Source: Cellulosimicrobium arenosum (GTDB lineage Bacteria; Actinomycetota; Actinomycetes; Actinomycetales; Cellulomonadaceae). Taken from it: a stretch of DNA of 64,000 bases. The translations under genes were made by a program, and so were the position numbers. Location of the stretch: contig NZ_JACYHB010000006.1 in the NCBI RefSeq assembly GCF_014837295.1, positions 124,001 to 188,000 on the forward strand, read 5' to 3'. Numbering within the stretch: the first letter of the stretch is position 1; the number at the start of each line of letters is the position of its first letter. Positions 45,513 to 55,436 of the stretch are shown piece by piece. A model generated the notes under the pieces. It did not search any database. It was not told the DNA's origin and saw only the letters and a list, made by a program, of their open reading frames with translations.

Positions 45513-46088
45513 TCAGGCCCCGCCGTCCGCCGGCTCGTCCCCCGCGTCGTGCGATCCCTCGGGCAGGTCGACGTCGAGCCGTCCGGCGTCGGACGCGAGC
45601 AGACCACCCGGCGGGTCGAGCACGACGAACCCGCCGGGGACGTCCACGACGGGCACGATCTGCCGGACGAACGGGACGAGGGTCCGCGCGCCGTCGGGCT
45701 CGCGCAGGACGAGCGCGTCGTGCGCGGGCAGGTGCTCGAGGCCCTCGACCCTGCCCAGGTCACGTCCGTCCCGGTCCCGGGCGCGCAGGCCGGCGAGCTC
45801 GTGGGGGTACCAGGCGTCCTCCTCGTCGGAGGCCTCTGCCTCGACGACGAGCTCGACGCCGCGCAGGCCCTCGGCCGCGGAGCGGTCGTCGACGCCGTCG
45901 AACCGGACGAGCAGACGGCCCTGGTGCTCGCGACTCGTCAGCACGGTCAGCGGACCGCGCTCGGCAGGGCGCGTCGTGAGCACGGTGCCCGCGGAGAGCC
46001 GCCCCGTGGGGTCGTCCGTGCGCACGTCCAGCGCGACCTCGCCGCGCAGACCGTGAGCCCTGCCGACGCGTGCGACCGTCAGCTCCAT
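45513..46088 (-). CDS. rimM: 16S rRNA processing protein RimM
   Basis: 191 residues from the ATG at 46088 with GAGGAG upstream; the frame upstream crosses the hairpin and is rejected. N-terminal domain: [25 protein letters not shown]-barrel domain: [21 protein letters not shown], then the [21 protein letters not shown]-terminal motif. It assists assembly of the 30S head with S19. Preceded in the transcript by a 19-bp perfect stem that separates it from khpA; trmD follows immediately. Confidence 0.94.
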   Translation of the reverse strand: MELTVARVGRAHGLRGEVALDVRTDDPTGRLSAGTVLTTRPAERGPLTVLTSREHQGRLLVRFDGVDDRSAAEGLRGVELVVEAEASDEEDAWYPHELAGLRARDRDGRDLGRVEGLEHLPAHDALVLREPDGARTLVPFVRQIVPVVDVPGGFVVLDPPGGLLASDAGRLDVDLPEGSHDAGDEPADGGA

Positions 46089-46106
46089 CGTGTGCTCCTC
46101 GCTCGG

Positions 46107-46124
46107 GATGTGGCAGATGTGGCA
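46107..46124. repeat. 9-bp tandem repeat before rimM
   Basis: GATGTGGCA occurs twice without spacer (46107-46115, 46116-46124), abutting the 19-bp stem upstream of rimM. Confidence 0.6.
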
Positions 46125-46163
46125 CGAGACCCGGCCCACCGGGTGGTGGGCCGGGTCTCGTGC
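46122..46163 (-). promoter_or_regulatory. 19-bp perfect stem-loop between khpA and rimM
   Basis: GCACGAGACCCGGCCCACC-GGGT-GGTGGGCCGGGTCTCGTGC: 19 consecutive pairs with a tetraloop, 34 nt after the khpA stop and 34 nt before the rimM ATG. No T-tract on either side. Within the rpsP-khpA-rimM-trmD transcript it could attenuate, or be a processing site for a double-strand-specific RNase. Confidence 0.8.
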
Positions 46164-46197
46164 GTGTCCCCGCAGGGACGAGGTCGTGCAGACGGGC

Positions 46198-46437
46198 TCA
46201 GCGGCGGTCCACGTCCACGACGTCGACACGCACGGGTCCGTCGGTGGCGAGCGCCCCGACGACGGTGCGCAGCGCCCGAGCGGTACGCCCGCCTCGGCCG
46301 ATCACCCGGCCGAGGTCGTCCGGGTGCACACGCACCTCGAGCAGGTCACCGCGGCGCAGCGTTCGCGAGGCGACCCGGACGTCGTCCGGGTGGTCGACGA
46401 TCCCGCGGACGAGGTGCTCGAGGGCGTCGCCGAGCAT
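46198..46437 (-). CDS. khpA: KH domain RNA-binding protein KhpA
   Basis: 79 residues, a single KH domain: LVRGIVDHPDDVRVASR, then the GxxG-type motif VHPDDLGRVIGRGGRTARALR (here read around GRVIGRGGRTA) and a C-terminal strand VRVDVVDVDRR. KhpA proteins bind RNA with KhpB/Jag and affect cell envelope and division gene expression in Gram-positives. Always between rpsP and rimM in actinobacteria; its start overlaps the rpsP stop region by 1 nt. Confidence 0.92.
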   Translation of the reverse strand: MLGDALEHLVRGIVDHPDDVRVASRTLRRGDLLEVRVHPDDLGRVIGRGGRTARALRTVVGALATDGPVRVDVVDVDRR

Positions 46438-46868
46438 CAGGCCTGCTCGTCGCCGGCGTCGTCGGCGTCGGCCGACTTCTCGGCGGGCGCCTCGGACTGC
46501 TTCTCGGCGGCCTTGGCCTTGGCCTTCTCCGCGTCGGCGGAGACCGCCTCGACGGCGGCGGCCGCGTCACCCTTGGCCGCCTTGACCTTCAGGGTGCCCT
46601 CGGCACCCGGGAGGCCCTTGAACTTCTGCCAGTCGCCCGTGATCTTGAGGAGCGCGAGGACCTGCTCGGACGGCTGCGCGCCGACACCGAGCCAGTACTG
46701 CGCGCGCTCGGAGGTGATCTCGATGAACGAGGGCTCCTCCGTGGGGTGGTACTTGCCGATCTCCTCGATCACCCGACCGTCGCGCTTGGTGCGCGAGTCG
46801 GCGACGACGACACGGTAGTACGGTGCTCGGATCTTGCCGAGACGCTTCAGACGAATCTTGACGGCCAC
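46437..46868 (-). CDS. rpsP: 30S ribosomal protein S16 with C-terminal extension
   Basis: 143 residues against about 80-90 for the usual protein. Core: [42 protein letters not shown] and [17 protein letters not shown] (cited in part: [20 protein letters not shown]). From about residue 88 there is an Ala/Glu/Lys/Asp tail ([20 protein letters not shown]) of low complexity, similar in style to the S2 tail in this window. GTG start. First gene of the rpsP-khpA-rimM-trmD group, with a recognisable promoter 130 bp upstream. Confidence 0.96.
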   Translation of the reverse strand: MAVKIRLKRLGKIRAPYYRVVVADSRTKRDGRVIEEIGKYHPTEEPSFIEITSERAQYWLGVGAQPSEQVLALLKITGDWQKFKGLPGAEGTLKVKAAKGDAAAAVEAVSADAEKAKAKAAEKQSEAPAEKSADADDAGDEQA

Positions 46869-46993
46869 TTGGGTGGTCTCTCCTGGTTCTGGTCCGGTCG
46901 AACCCGCGCACCGCCCGGTGGGGTCCGCGCAGGTGGGGGTTCAGGAACGCGGCACGCACGGTGAGAGGGGCCGGGCATACCGAGTACCGCCCT

Positions 46994-47022
46994 ATTGTGC
47001 CAGACCGACGGCACCCGTCCAA
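46994..47022 (-). promoter_or_regulatory. rpsP operon promoter
   Basis: Minus strand TTGGAC (47017-47022), 17-nt spacer, CACAAT (46994-46999) preceded by TGG: a good housekeeping-sigma match. Leader of about 120 nt to the rpsP start. Confidence 0.65.
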
Positions 47023-47098
47023 CCCGGCGAACGGCGCCACGGGGCGAGGGCGACCGGGCGGTGCGCAGGTCTCGCACGGTGCGTGGCGTGCGGCGTCC

Positions 47099-48223
47099 TC
47101 ACACCGTGGTGCCCGCGACGACCTGGCCCCGGAGCACGACCGCCTCCGGTGCGCGCAGCACCTCCACGTCGAGGCGCGGGTCCGCCGGGTAGACTACGAA
47201 GTCCGCGGAGGCGCCCTCGACGAGCGAGCCGAACCCGAGGTACTCACGACCCTGCCAGCCCGCGGCCGCGACGACCGCGGCCGGCGGGATGCCGGCGGCG
47301 ACCAGCTCCGCGCACTCGTCCGCGAGGCGTCCGTGGCCGATCGTGCCACCCGCGTCCGTGCCCACGAGGATCTGGATGCCCGCCTCGTACAGCGCACGCG
47401 CCTGGTCGTACCGCCGCGCGTGCAGCCGTCGCATCCGGTCGGCGAACCGCGGGTACTTCCCCTCGGCCTGCCGCGCGATCGCGTCGAACCGGCCGACCTG
47501 CAGGAGCGTGGGCGTCACCGCGATCCCCCGCTCGGAGATCTCGTACATCAGGTCGGCGTCGATGCCCGTGCCGTGCTCGATGCAGTCGACGCCCGCCGCG
47601 AGCAACGAGGGGATCACCTCGTCGGAGAACGCGTGCACCGTGACGCGCGCAGCCTCGGCGTGCGCGGCGGCCACCGCCTCTGCGAGCAGGTCGTCGGGCC
47701 ACAGCGGCCGCAGGTCGGCGTCGGCCCCCAGGTCGCGGTCGATCCAGTCGCCGACCAGCTTGACCCAGCCGTCGCCGCCGCGCGCCTCGCGTGTCACGGC
47801 CGCGGGCAGCTGCGCGATGTCGTCCAGCTCGAGCCCGTAGTGACGCAGGTAGCGCTTGGGGCGCGCGACGTGCCGGCCCGCGCGCACGAGCCGCGGCAGG
47901 TCCGGCCGCGACCGGACCCAGCGCGTGTCGAGCGGCGAGCCGGCGTCGCGGACGAGGAGCACGCCGCTGTCCCGGTCGGCGATCGCCTGCTCCTGGGCGG
48001 TCGCCGGGTCGACCGCACCGTCCGCGCCCAGACCGATATGACAGTGCACGTCGACGAGGCCGGGCAGCACCCAGCCCTCGAGGGAGACCATGTTGGTCCC
48101 GTGGGCGGACGGACGCGTGAGCGTGACGTTGCCGTCCTTCACCCACAGGTCGCCGACCTCACGGTCGTCGCCGACCAGGACGTGACCGCGCACGTGCAGC
48201 GTGGGGCCTGCCAGAGCGGACAT
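47099..48223 (-). CDS. Amidohydrolase family protein
   Basis: 374 residues, metal-dependent hydrolase of the imidazolonepropionase/prolidase-like amidohydrolase group. A small beta-sandwich (LHVRGHVLVGDDREVGDLWV) flanks the TIM barrel; metal ligands: VDVHCHIGLG (His60, His62), a Lys/His region at GDGWVKLVGDW (the lysine may be carboxylated), VHAFSDE and CIEHGTGI histidines, and Asp in GTDAGGTIGHG. C-terminal EGASADFVVYPADPR is the usual closing motif. Substrate unknown. It lies between ffh and rpsP; ATG start 30 bp after the ffh stop. Confidence 0.87.
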   Translation of the reverse strand: MSALAGPTLHVRGHVLVGDDREVGDLWVKDGNVTLTRPSAHGTNMVSLEGWVLPGLVDVHCHIGLGADGAVDPATAQEQAIADRDSGVLLVRDAGSPLDTRWVRSRPDLPRLVRAGRHVARPKRYLRHYGLELDDIAQLPAAVTREARGGDGWVKLVGDWIDRDLGADADLRPLWPDDLLAEAVAAAHAEAARVTVHAFSDEVIPSLLAAGVDCIEHGTGIDADLMYEISERGIAVTPTLLQVGRFDAIARQAEGKYPRFADRMRRLHARRYDQARALYEAGIQILVGTDAGGTIGHGRLADECAELVAAGIPPAAVVAAAGWQGREYLGFGSLVEGASADFVVYPADPRLDVEVLRAPEAVVLRGQVVAGTTV

Positions 48224-48253
48224 GCGTCTCCTGGGTGGGTGCGACGGGGACGG

Positions 48254-49861
48254 TCAGCGGCCGAGCAGCTTGTCGAACCCCGGCGGGAGCTGGACCTCCT
48301 CGGCCGGCGTCTGCGGGGCGTCCGGGCGTCCGACGCCGAATGCCGACCCCGTGGGCGCGGCGGTGGACCGCTCGCCGGCGGCGCGGGCCGCCGCGGCGCG
48401 CTCCTGCTGGGCCCGCTTCGCCGGGTTGCCGGACTTGCCGCGCACCTTGCGCTGCGGGGCCTGCTTGCCGCGCGACTTCTTGCCGCCCATGCCGGGCAGG
48501 CTCCCCATCCCGGGCATCCCGGGCATGGAGCCCCCGCCCTTGTTCATCTGCCGCATCATCTTCTGCGCCCCGGCGAACCGCTCGAGGAGCTGGTTCACGT
48601 CGGCGGTCGTCACGCCGGAGCCGCGGGCGATGCGCGCGCGACGCGAGCCGTTGATGATCTTCGGGTTGTCCCGCTCCCCCGGTGTCATCGACCGGATGAT
48701 GGCCTCGATGCGGTCGACCTCGCGCTCGTCGAAGTTCTCGAGAGCCTCGCGCATCTGACCCATGCCGGGCAGCATGCCCAGCATCTTCTTCATCGAGCCC
48801 ATGTTCTTCATCTGCTGCATCTGCACCAGGAAGTCCGCGAGCGTGAAGTCCTGGCCCGACTCGAGCTTCTGGGCCATCTTCGCGGCCTCGTCGGCGTCGA
48901 ACGCCTTCTCGGCCTGCTCGATGAGCGTCAGGACGTCGCCCATGTCGAGGATGCGCGACGCCATCCGGTCGGGGTGGAACGCCTCGAGGTCGGTGAGCTT
49001 CTCGCCCGTCGACGCGAACAGGATCGGCCGGCCCGTGACGCCGGTGACGGACAGTGCCGCACCACCGCGCGCGTCGCCGTCGAGCTTGGTGAGCACGACC
49101 CCGGTGAAGTCGACCCCCTCCTCGAACGCCTTCGCGGTCGTGACCGCGTCCTGTCCGATCATCGCGTCGATGACGAAGAGGATCTCGTCGGGCGTCACGG
49201 CGTCGCGGATGTCCGCGGCCTGCTGCATGAGCACCGAGTCGAGACCGAGACGGCCCGCGGTGTCGACGATGAGCACGTCGTGCTGGCGCTGGCGCGCGGT
49301 CTCGAGCCCGTCGCGCGCGACGGCGACCGGGTCGCCGATGACGTCGTCGACCTCGGTCCCGCTCTGGTTCCCCGGGTGGGGTGCGAAGACCGGGACGCCT
49401 GCGCGCTCTCCCACGACCGAGAGCTGCGTGACGGCGTTCGGGCGCTGGAGGTCGGCGGCGACGAGGAGCGGCGTGTGCCCCTGCTCGCGCAGGTGCAGCG
49501 CCAGCTTGCCCGCGAGCGTCGTCTTGCCCGCGCCCTGCAGGCCGGCGAGCATGATGACGGTCGGGCCGGTCTTCGCGAACCGCAGGCCGCGGCTCTCGCC
49601 GCCGAGGATCGCGACGAGCTCCTCGTTGACGATCTTGACGACCTGCTGTGCCGGGTTGAGCGCTCCGGACACCTCGGCCGAGAGCGCGCGGTCGCGCACG
49701 CTGGCGGTGAACTCGCGCACGACGGGCACGGCGACGTCGGCGTCGAGCAGCGCGCGACGGATCTCCCGGATCGTCGCGTCGATGTCCGCCTCCGACAACC
49801 GACCCTTCGAACGCAGGTTCTTGAAGGTCGAAGTCAGTCGGTCCGACAGCGTGCTGAACAC
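48254..49861 (-). CDS. ffh: Signal recognition particle protein Ffh
   Basis: 535 residues. N domain (FSTLSDRLTSTFKNLRSKG), G domain with G1 GLQGAGKTTLAGKLA, DTAGRLGLD and TKLDGDARGG, and a Met-rich M domain (MKNMGSMKKMLGMLPGMG, RGSGVTTADVNQLL) that binds 4.5S RNA and signal sequences. A basic, Gly/Pro tail follows (MPGMPGMGSLPGMGGKKSRGK). It targets nascent membrane and secreted proteins to FtsY. GTG start with GGTGAGGATG upstream. Its receptor gene ftsY is four genes upstream on the same strand. Confidence 0.97.
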   Translation of the reverse strand: MFSTLSDRLTSTFKNLRSKGRLSEADIDATIREIRRALLDADVAVPVVREFTASVRDRALSAEVSGALNPAQQVVKIVNEELVAILGGESRGLRFAKTGPTVIMLAGLQGAGKTTLAGKLALHLREQGHTPLLVAADLQRPNAVTQLSVVGERAGVPVFAPHPGNQSGTEVDDVIGDPVAVARDGLETARQRQHDVLIVDTAGRLGLDSVLMQQAADIRDAVTPDEILFVIDAMIGQDAVTTAKAFEEGVDFTGVVLTKLDGDARGGAALSVTGVTGRPILFASTGEKLTDLEAFHPDRMASRILDMGDVLTLIEQAEKAFDADEAAKMAQKLESGQDFTLADFLVQMQQMKNMGSMKKMLGMLPGMGQMREALENFDEREVDRIEAIIRSMTPGERDNPKIINGSRRARIARGSGVTTADVNQLLERFAGAQKMMRQMNKGGGSMPGMPGMGSLPGMGGKKSRGKQAPQRKVRGKSGNPAKRAQQERAAAARAAGERSTAAPTGSAFGVGRPDAPQTPAEEVQLPPGFDKLLGR

Positions 49862-50000
49862 CGCGTCATCCTCACCATTCGTCGGTCGTCTCGGGGACGG
49901 CGCGCGGGACCTCCACCGACCCTGGCCGGCTCCGGTCGTGCCCTGGTCACGCTCTGGCAGGGCTCGCCGGTGCGATCACGCGCATCCGCGAGGGTCCAGC

Positions 50001-51869
50001 CTACCCGGCGTCTCCCGGCGCACCGTCCGCGACCGCGGCCGTGCCGCCGTGACGGTCCGCCCCGGCGCCCGCGACCTCGGGCTGCAGGGCTCGCCGAGCT
50101 CCGTCGACGAGGCCGTCGACGAGCCGGGCACGCCAGGCGGTCCAGGCGCTCGGGCCCAGCGACGAGGAGTCGGCCTCGGTGAGTGCGCGCAGCACCTCGA
50201 GCAGCTCGACCCGGTGGTCGACGGCGTCCAGCAGCGCGGCGAGCGTGGCCGGGTCGTCCGGGTCCTCGCTCACCGCGAGACGCGACAGCGTGAGGTGGTG
50301 ACGCACCAGGCGCTCGACGTCGGCCGCGACGTCCGCGGGGAAGCCCATGCGACCCAGCACGGCGGGGACGATCCGCGCACCCTCCACGGAGTGGTCGGCC
50401 GCCCCGGCGCGCTTGCCGATGTCGTGCAGGATCGCCGCGAGCAGCAGCAGGTCGCCGCGTGCGACGTCCTTGCGGTCCCTCGCGGCGCGGGCCGCGACCT
50501 CGACCAGGTGCCGGTCCACGGTGTGCCGGTGGATCGCGGCTCGCTGCGGCCGGTTGCGCACGCCGGCCCACTCGGGGATCCAGGTCGTGACGACCCCGGC
50601 GAGGTCGAGCGCCTCCCACACCGCGATCTGCGCCTGCCCCGTCCCGAGCAGCGCGAGGAAGGACGAGCGGGCAGCGCTCGGCCACGGCTCGGGCAGCGGC
50701 GGGCACTGCGCGAGGCTCGCGACGGACACCGGAGACAGGGTGAGCCCGGTGCGTGCCGCCGTGGCAGCCGCCCGCAGGGACAGGAGCGGGTCGTGCTCAG
50801 GGTGCGCGTCCACGGCGAGCACCAGCTCGCCGTCGTGCTCCACGAGCCCGTCGCCGACCGGGCGCAGCCGCGGCGCCGCGCGCCTGCCCCGGATGAACAC
50901 CGGCCGTCGCGAGACGGGCCGCTGCAGCGCCTGGCGTGCACGACGCACCGTGGTGTCGAGCGCGTACGTGATCTCCCGGCCCGCCGCGGCTAGGCTCGCG
51001 AGAAGCTCGTCCGGGTCGTCGTACCCGGAGAGGTCGGCGACCTCCTCCAGGTCGGCGAGCACGAGTCGGCTCGTGTGGCGCCCGGTCACGACCTGCACCG
51101 TGTCGCGCACGTCCAGCAGGTGGGCGTACGCACCGTCGACGGAGCCGTGCGGACGGTCCGTCAGCCAGGTGGCGGCGAGCGCCGAGAGCACGACGGCGTC
51201 CCGGATGCCGCCCCGCGCCTCCTTGAGGTCCGGCTCGATGAGATAGGCGAGCTCGCCCGACCGTTCCGCCCGCTCGCGCGTGGACGCGAGCAGCTCGGGC
51301 AGCCGCCGCCGGGACGCGGACCGCCAGTCGGTCAGGACCGCCGACGACGCGCGGTGGACCACCAGCGCGTCCCCCGCGACAGCCCGCACGTCGAGCCACC
51401 CGACCGCGGCGGGGACGTCCTTGGACGCGACCTGCCGGCACTGGGCGAGGGAACGCACCGCGTGGTCGAGGTCCACCCCGGCGTCCCACAGCGGGTACCA
51501 GAGCCGCTGCGCCACCTGGCCGATCTCGTCGGTCGAGTGCGTGCGCCCGTCGTGGACGAGGACCAGGTCGAGGTCGCTCGCCGGTCCCATGTCGCCGCGG
51601 CCGAGGCTCCCGACGGCGGCGAGCGCGATGCCGGTGGGCGCGACGTCGGCGGTCGCCTCCGCCCAGAGCGTGGCCAGGCTGCTCGTGGCGAGGTCCACGA
51701 CGGCCGCCCGGCGGGCGACGCCGCTACGGCCCCGACCGCTCATCGATCGTGCGAGGTCGAGCGTCCGCGCGCGGAGGTCCCGCACCCCGTCCGGGTGCGG
51801 GACCTCCACGCCGTCCGCCGATCCCCCTGCGCCCCCGTGCGTCGACGGGGTTCCGGCGTTCTCGCTCAT
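50001..51869 (-). CDS. glnD: [Protein-PII] uridylyl/adenylyltransferase GlnD, lacking ACT domains
   Basis: 622 residues from the ATG at 51869. The nucleotidyltransferase domain has [20 protein letters not shown] (about 88-107), followed by a helical linker ([20 protein letters not shown], typical of GlnD) and an HD hydrolase domain ([13 protein letters not shown] and [25 protein letters not shown], about 455-510). The protein stops about 115 residues after the HD motif with a Gly/Ala tail; the two C-terminal ACT domains of longer homologues do not fit before ffh, 139 bp away. It modifies PII in response to nitrogen status. Follows glnK directly. Confidence 0.92.
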   Translation of the reverse strand: MSENAGTPSTHGGAGGSADGVEVPHPDGVRDLRARTLDLARSMSGRGRSGVARRAAVVDLATSSLATLWAEATADVAPTGIALAAVGSLGRGDMGPASDLDLVLVHDGRTHSTDEIGQVAQRLWYPLWDAGVDLDHAVRSLAQCRQVASKDVPAAVGWLDVRAVAGDALVVHRASSAVLTDWRSASRRRLPELLASTRERAERSGELAYLIEPDLKEARGGIRDAVVLSALAATWLTDRPHGSVDGAYAHLLDVRDTVQVVTGRHTSRLVLADLEEVADLSGYDDPDELLASLAAAGREITYALDTTVRRARQALQRPVSRRPVFIRGRRAAPRLRPVGDGLVEHDGELVLAVDAHPEHDPLLSLRAAATAARTGLTLSPVSVASLAQCPPLPEPWPSAARSSFLALLGTGQAQIAVWEALDLAGVVTTWIPEWAGVRNRPQRAAIHRHTVDRHLVEVAARAARDRKDVARGDLLLLAAILHDIGKRAGAADHSVEGARIVPAVLGRMGFPADVAADVERLVRHHLTLSRLAVSEDPDDPATLAALLDAVDHRVELLEVLRALTEADSSSLGPSAWTAWRARLVDGLVDGARRALQPEVAGAGADRHGGTAAVADGAPGDAG

Positions 51870-51885
51870 GCGCTGGTCGACCGCC

Positions 51886-53495
<1,610 letters not shown>

Positions 53496-53573
53496 GTCAT
53501 TCTCCCATCGCCAGCCGGGCGGCCGGTCGGGGACAACGTTGGTGGTCCGGGGTTTCCAGGGGTGTGTCTTCGT

Positions 53574-53620
53574 GTTACAGCCGTGTGACAGGGCCCGCAG
53601 CCACGTAAACGTTGCGTTAC
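53574..53620 (-). promoter_or_regulatory. Tandem GlnR-type binding sites upstream of amt
   Basis: On the minus strand GTAAC-N6-TTTAC (53605-53620) is followed by GTCAC-N6-GTAAC (53574-53589), centres 31 bp apart, i.e. about three helical turns. The second matches the gTnAC-n6-GnAAC pattern of actinobacterial GlnR boxes known upstream of amtB operons; the first is weaker. About 80 bp upstream of the amt start. Confidence 0.55.
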
Positions 53621-53647
53621 CCCGGGTGTGCCCGGGGTCACCCCGGG
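53619..53647 (-). terminator. ftsY terminator: two overlapping alternative stems
   Basis: ACCCCGGG-TGTG-CCCGGGGT (53619-53640) and CCCGGGG-TCA-CCCCGGG (53631-53647) share the middle arm, so only one can form at a time. They lie 23-50 nt after the ftsY stop and touch the distal GlnR-like site of amt. Confidence 0.6.
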
Positions 53648-53669
53648 CGTGCCCCCCGTCCCGGGAGGC

Positions 53670-54839
53670 TCAGTCGCCGAGCAGCCCGTCGACGAACTGC
53701 GTGGGCTCGAACGGGGCCAGGTCGTCGGGTCCCTCGCCGAGGCCGACGAGCTTGACGGGCACCCCGAGCTCGCGCTGCACGGCCACGACGATGCCACCGC
53801 GCGCCGTCCCGTCGAGCTTGGTCAGCACGATGCCCGTGACGCCGACGACCTCGCCGAAGACCCGCGCCTGGGCGAGCCCGTTCTGGCCGGTCGTCGCGTC
53901 CAGGACGAGCAGCACCTCCGACAGCGGCGCCTCCTTGGTGATGACGCGCCGGATCTTGCCCAGCTCGTCCATCAGGCCCGCCTTGTTCTGCAGACGCCCC
54001 GCGGTGTCGACCAGCACGACGTCGGCGCCGTCCTCGCGGCCGCGCCGGACGGCGTCGAACGCGACGGCGGCCGGGTCGGCGCCGTCCCGGTCAGAGCGCA
54101 CCGTCGGCACGCCGACCCGGGCTCCCCAGGTCTGGAGCTGGTCGGCCGCCGCGGCGCGGAACGTGTCGGCGGCGCCGAGGACGACGTCGCGGTCCTCCGC
54201 CACGAGGACCCGCGCGAGCTTGCCGACGGTCGTCGTCTTGCCCGTCCCGTTCACGCCCACGACCAGCACGACGGCGGGGAGGGTCGCGCCGTCGTCGGCC
54301 GTGTGCGGGGTCGTGGCGAGCGAGCGGTCCAGCGACGGGTCGACCAGCGCGACGAGCTCGTCGCGCAGGAGCGTCCGCACGCTCGCGGCGTCACGGACCC
54401 CGAGCACGCGAACCTTGGTCTGGAGGGAGGCGATGAGCTCCTCGGACGCGCTCGCGCCGACGTCGGCGACGAGCAGCGCCTCCTCGAGCTCGTCCCAGTC
54501 GTCCTGCGTGAGGTGGTCGCGCGAGAGCACGGACAGCAGCCGCGCGCCGAAGGGGGATCCCGAGCGCGCGAGCCGCTCGCGCAGCCGGACGAGGCGCCCG
54601 CCGACGGGTTCCGGCCGCTCGACGGTCGGGGTCGCCGGTGCCGCCGGCTCGACCACCTCGGTGCCGGCTGCGGTGGACGACGCCGGAGGTGCCGCGCCGT
54701 CGTCCGTCTCGACCGGGGGCGGCTCGAGGGTGCTCGTGCCGCCACCCCGCCGGCCGCGGACGCCGAGCGTGATCGCGGTGGTCAGGGCGCCCACGAGGAC
54801 GACGCCGAGAAGTATCCAGATCCAGAGGAGATCGCTCAC
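53670..54839 (-). CDS. ftsY: Signal recognition particle receptor FtsY
   Basis: 389 residues. An N-terminal hydrophobic helix (LLWIWILLGVVLVGALTTAI) gives a membrane anchor, as usual in actinobacteria; an acidic/Pro linker follows (about 45-95), then the NG domain: RERLARSGSPFGARLLSVLS, G1 GVNGTGKTTTVGKLAR, DTAGRLQNKAGLMDELGKI, TKLDGTARGGIVVAV and GLGEGPDDLAPF. It is the GTPase receptor for Ffh-ribosome complexes. GTG start with GAGACT 6 nt upstream, so leaderless initiation is possible. Confidence 0.96.
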   Translation of the reverse strand: MSDLLWIWILLGVVLVGALTTAITLGVRGRRGGGTSTLEPPPVETDDGAAPPASSTAAGTEVVEPAAPATPTVERPEPVGGRLVRLRERLARSGSPFGARLLSVLSRDHLTQDDWDELEEALLVADVGASASEELIASLQTKVRVLGVRDAASVRTLLRDELVALVDPSLDRSLATTPHTADDGATLPAVVLVVGVNGTGKTTTVGKLARVLVAEDRDVVLGAADTFRAAAADQLQTWGARVGVPTVRSDRDGADPAAVAFDAVRRGREDGADVVLVDTAGRLQNKAGLMDELGKIRRVITKEAPLSEVLLVLDATTGQNGLAQARVFGEVVGVTGIVLTKLDGTARGGIVVAVQRELGVPVKLVGLGEGPDDLAPFEPTQFVDGLLGD

Positions 54840-54918
54840 CGGGGCAGTCTCTCAGAACACGCCGCTCGTGGCGCCGGGTCGGCGGCGACGGCGACCGGAG
54901 CGCACGCCCGCCCGCGGC

Positions 54919-55287
54919 TCAGGAGCGGTGCCGGTTGCCGTGCAGGTGCAGCGGACGGGCCGCGCGCTCGCGCGCCCGGTGCAGGACGTCGGTCAGCTCC
55001 TCTGCGTCGACGTACGCCGGTGTGCTCACCTCGGTGGCGGCGAAGAAGTCGTCCATGCTCGTCTCGACCGGCCTCGGCCGCCGGACCGTCCCGACGTACA
55101 GCGCGCGCTCCTCGCGGCGCGCACGCCGGCCACCCAGCCGCAGGCCCGAGCGGAAGTCGCGCCAGAAGGCCCGGAGCCCCTGGTCGTCGGTCGTGTCCGA
55201 CTCCGAGCGCGCGACGACGCTCGCGAGCAGGAACACCACCGCGGCAGCGCCGAGCGCCAGCCCGAGCCACACGAACATCCAGACCAT
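54919..55287 (-). CDS. Hypothetical protein with N-terminal membrane helix
   Basis: 122 residues. One N-terminal transmembrane segment (VWLGLALGAAAVVFLLASVV, about 5-24), then a basic region (RDFRSGLRLGGRRARREERA), an acidic segment (VETSMDDFFAATEVSTPAYV) and a His/Arg-rich tail (RPLHLHGNRHRS). No family recognised. The ATG lies 6 nt after a GATACT box, suggesting a leaderless mRNA. It sits between smc and ftsY on the same strand with gaps of about 80 and 150 bp; role unknown. Confidence 0.62.
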   Translation of the reverse strand: MVWMFVWLGLALGAAAVVFLLASVVARSESDTTDDQGLRAFWRDFRSGLRLGGRRARREERALYVGTVRRPRPVETSMDDFFAATEVSTPAYVDAEELTDVLHRARERAARPLHLHGNRHRS

Positions 55288-55436
55288 GGCACAAGTATCG
55301 CCGCGCGGGAGGATCGCGCGCGCCGATTCGCGGCGCGCCGCGCAGTCACCACCAGACCTTCACAAGCCGCGGGATTGCAACGATCCTGGACGATCGTCCA
55401 GCCAGGGCCACGGCACGGCACGGGCGGGGTCGCACG

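Noticed and set aside
53581-53590. GTGTGACA upstream of amt as a Crp half-site
   Set aside because: The second half TCACA at 6-bp spacing is absent; the bases are better explained by the GTnAC dyad.
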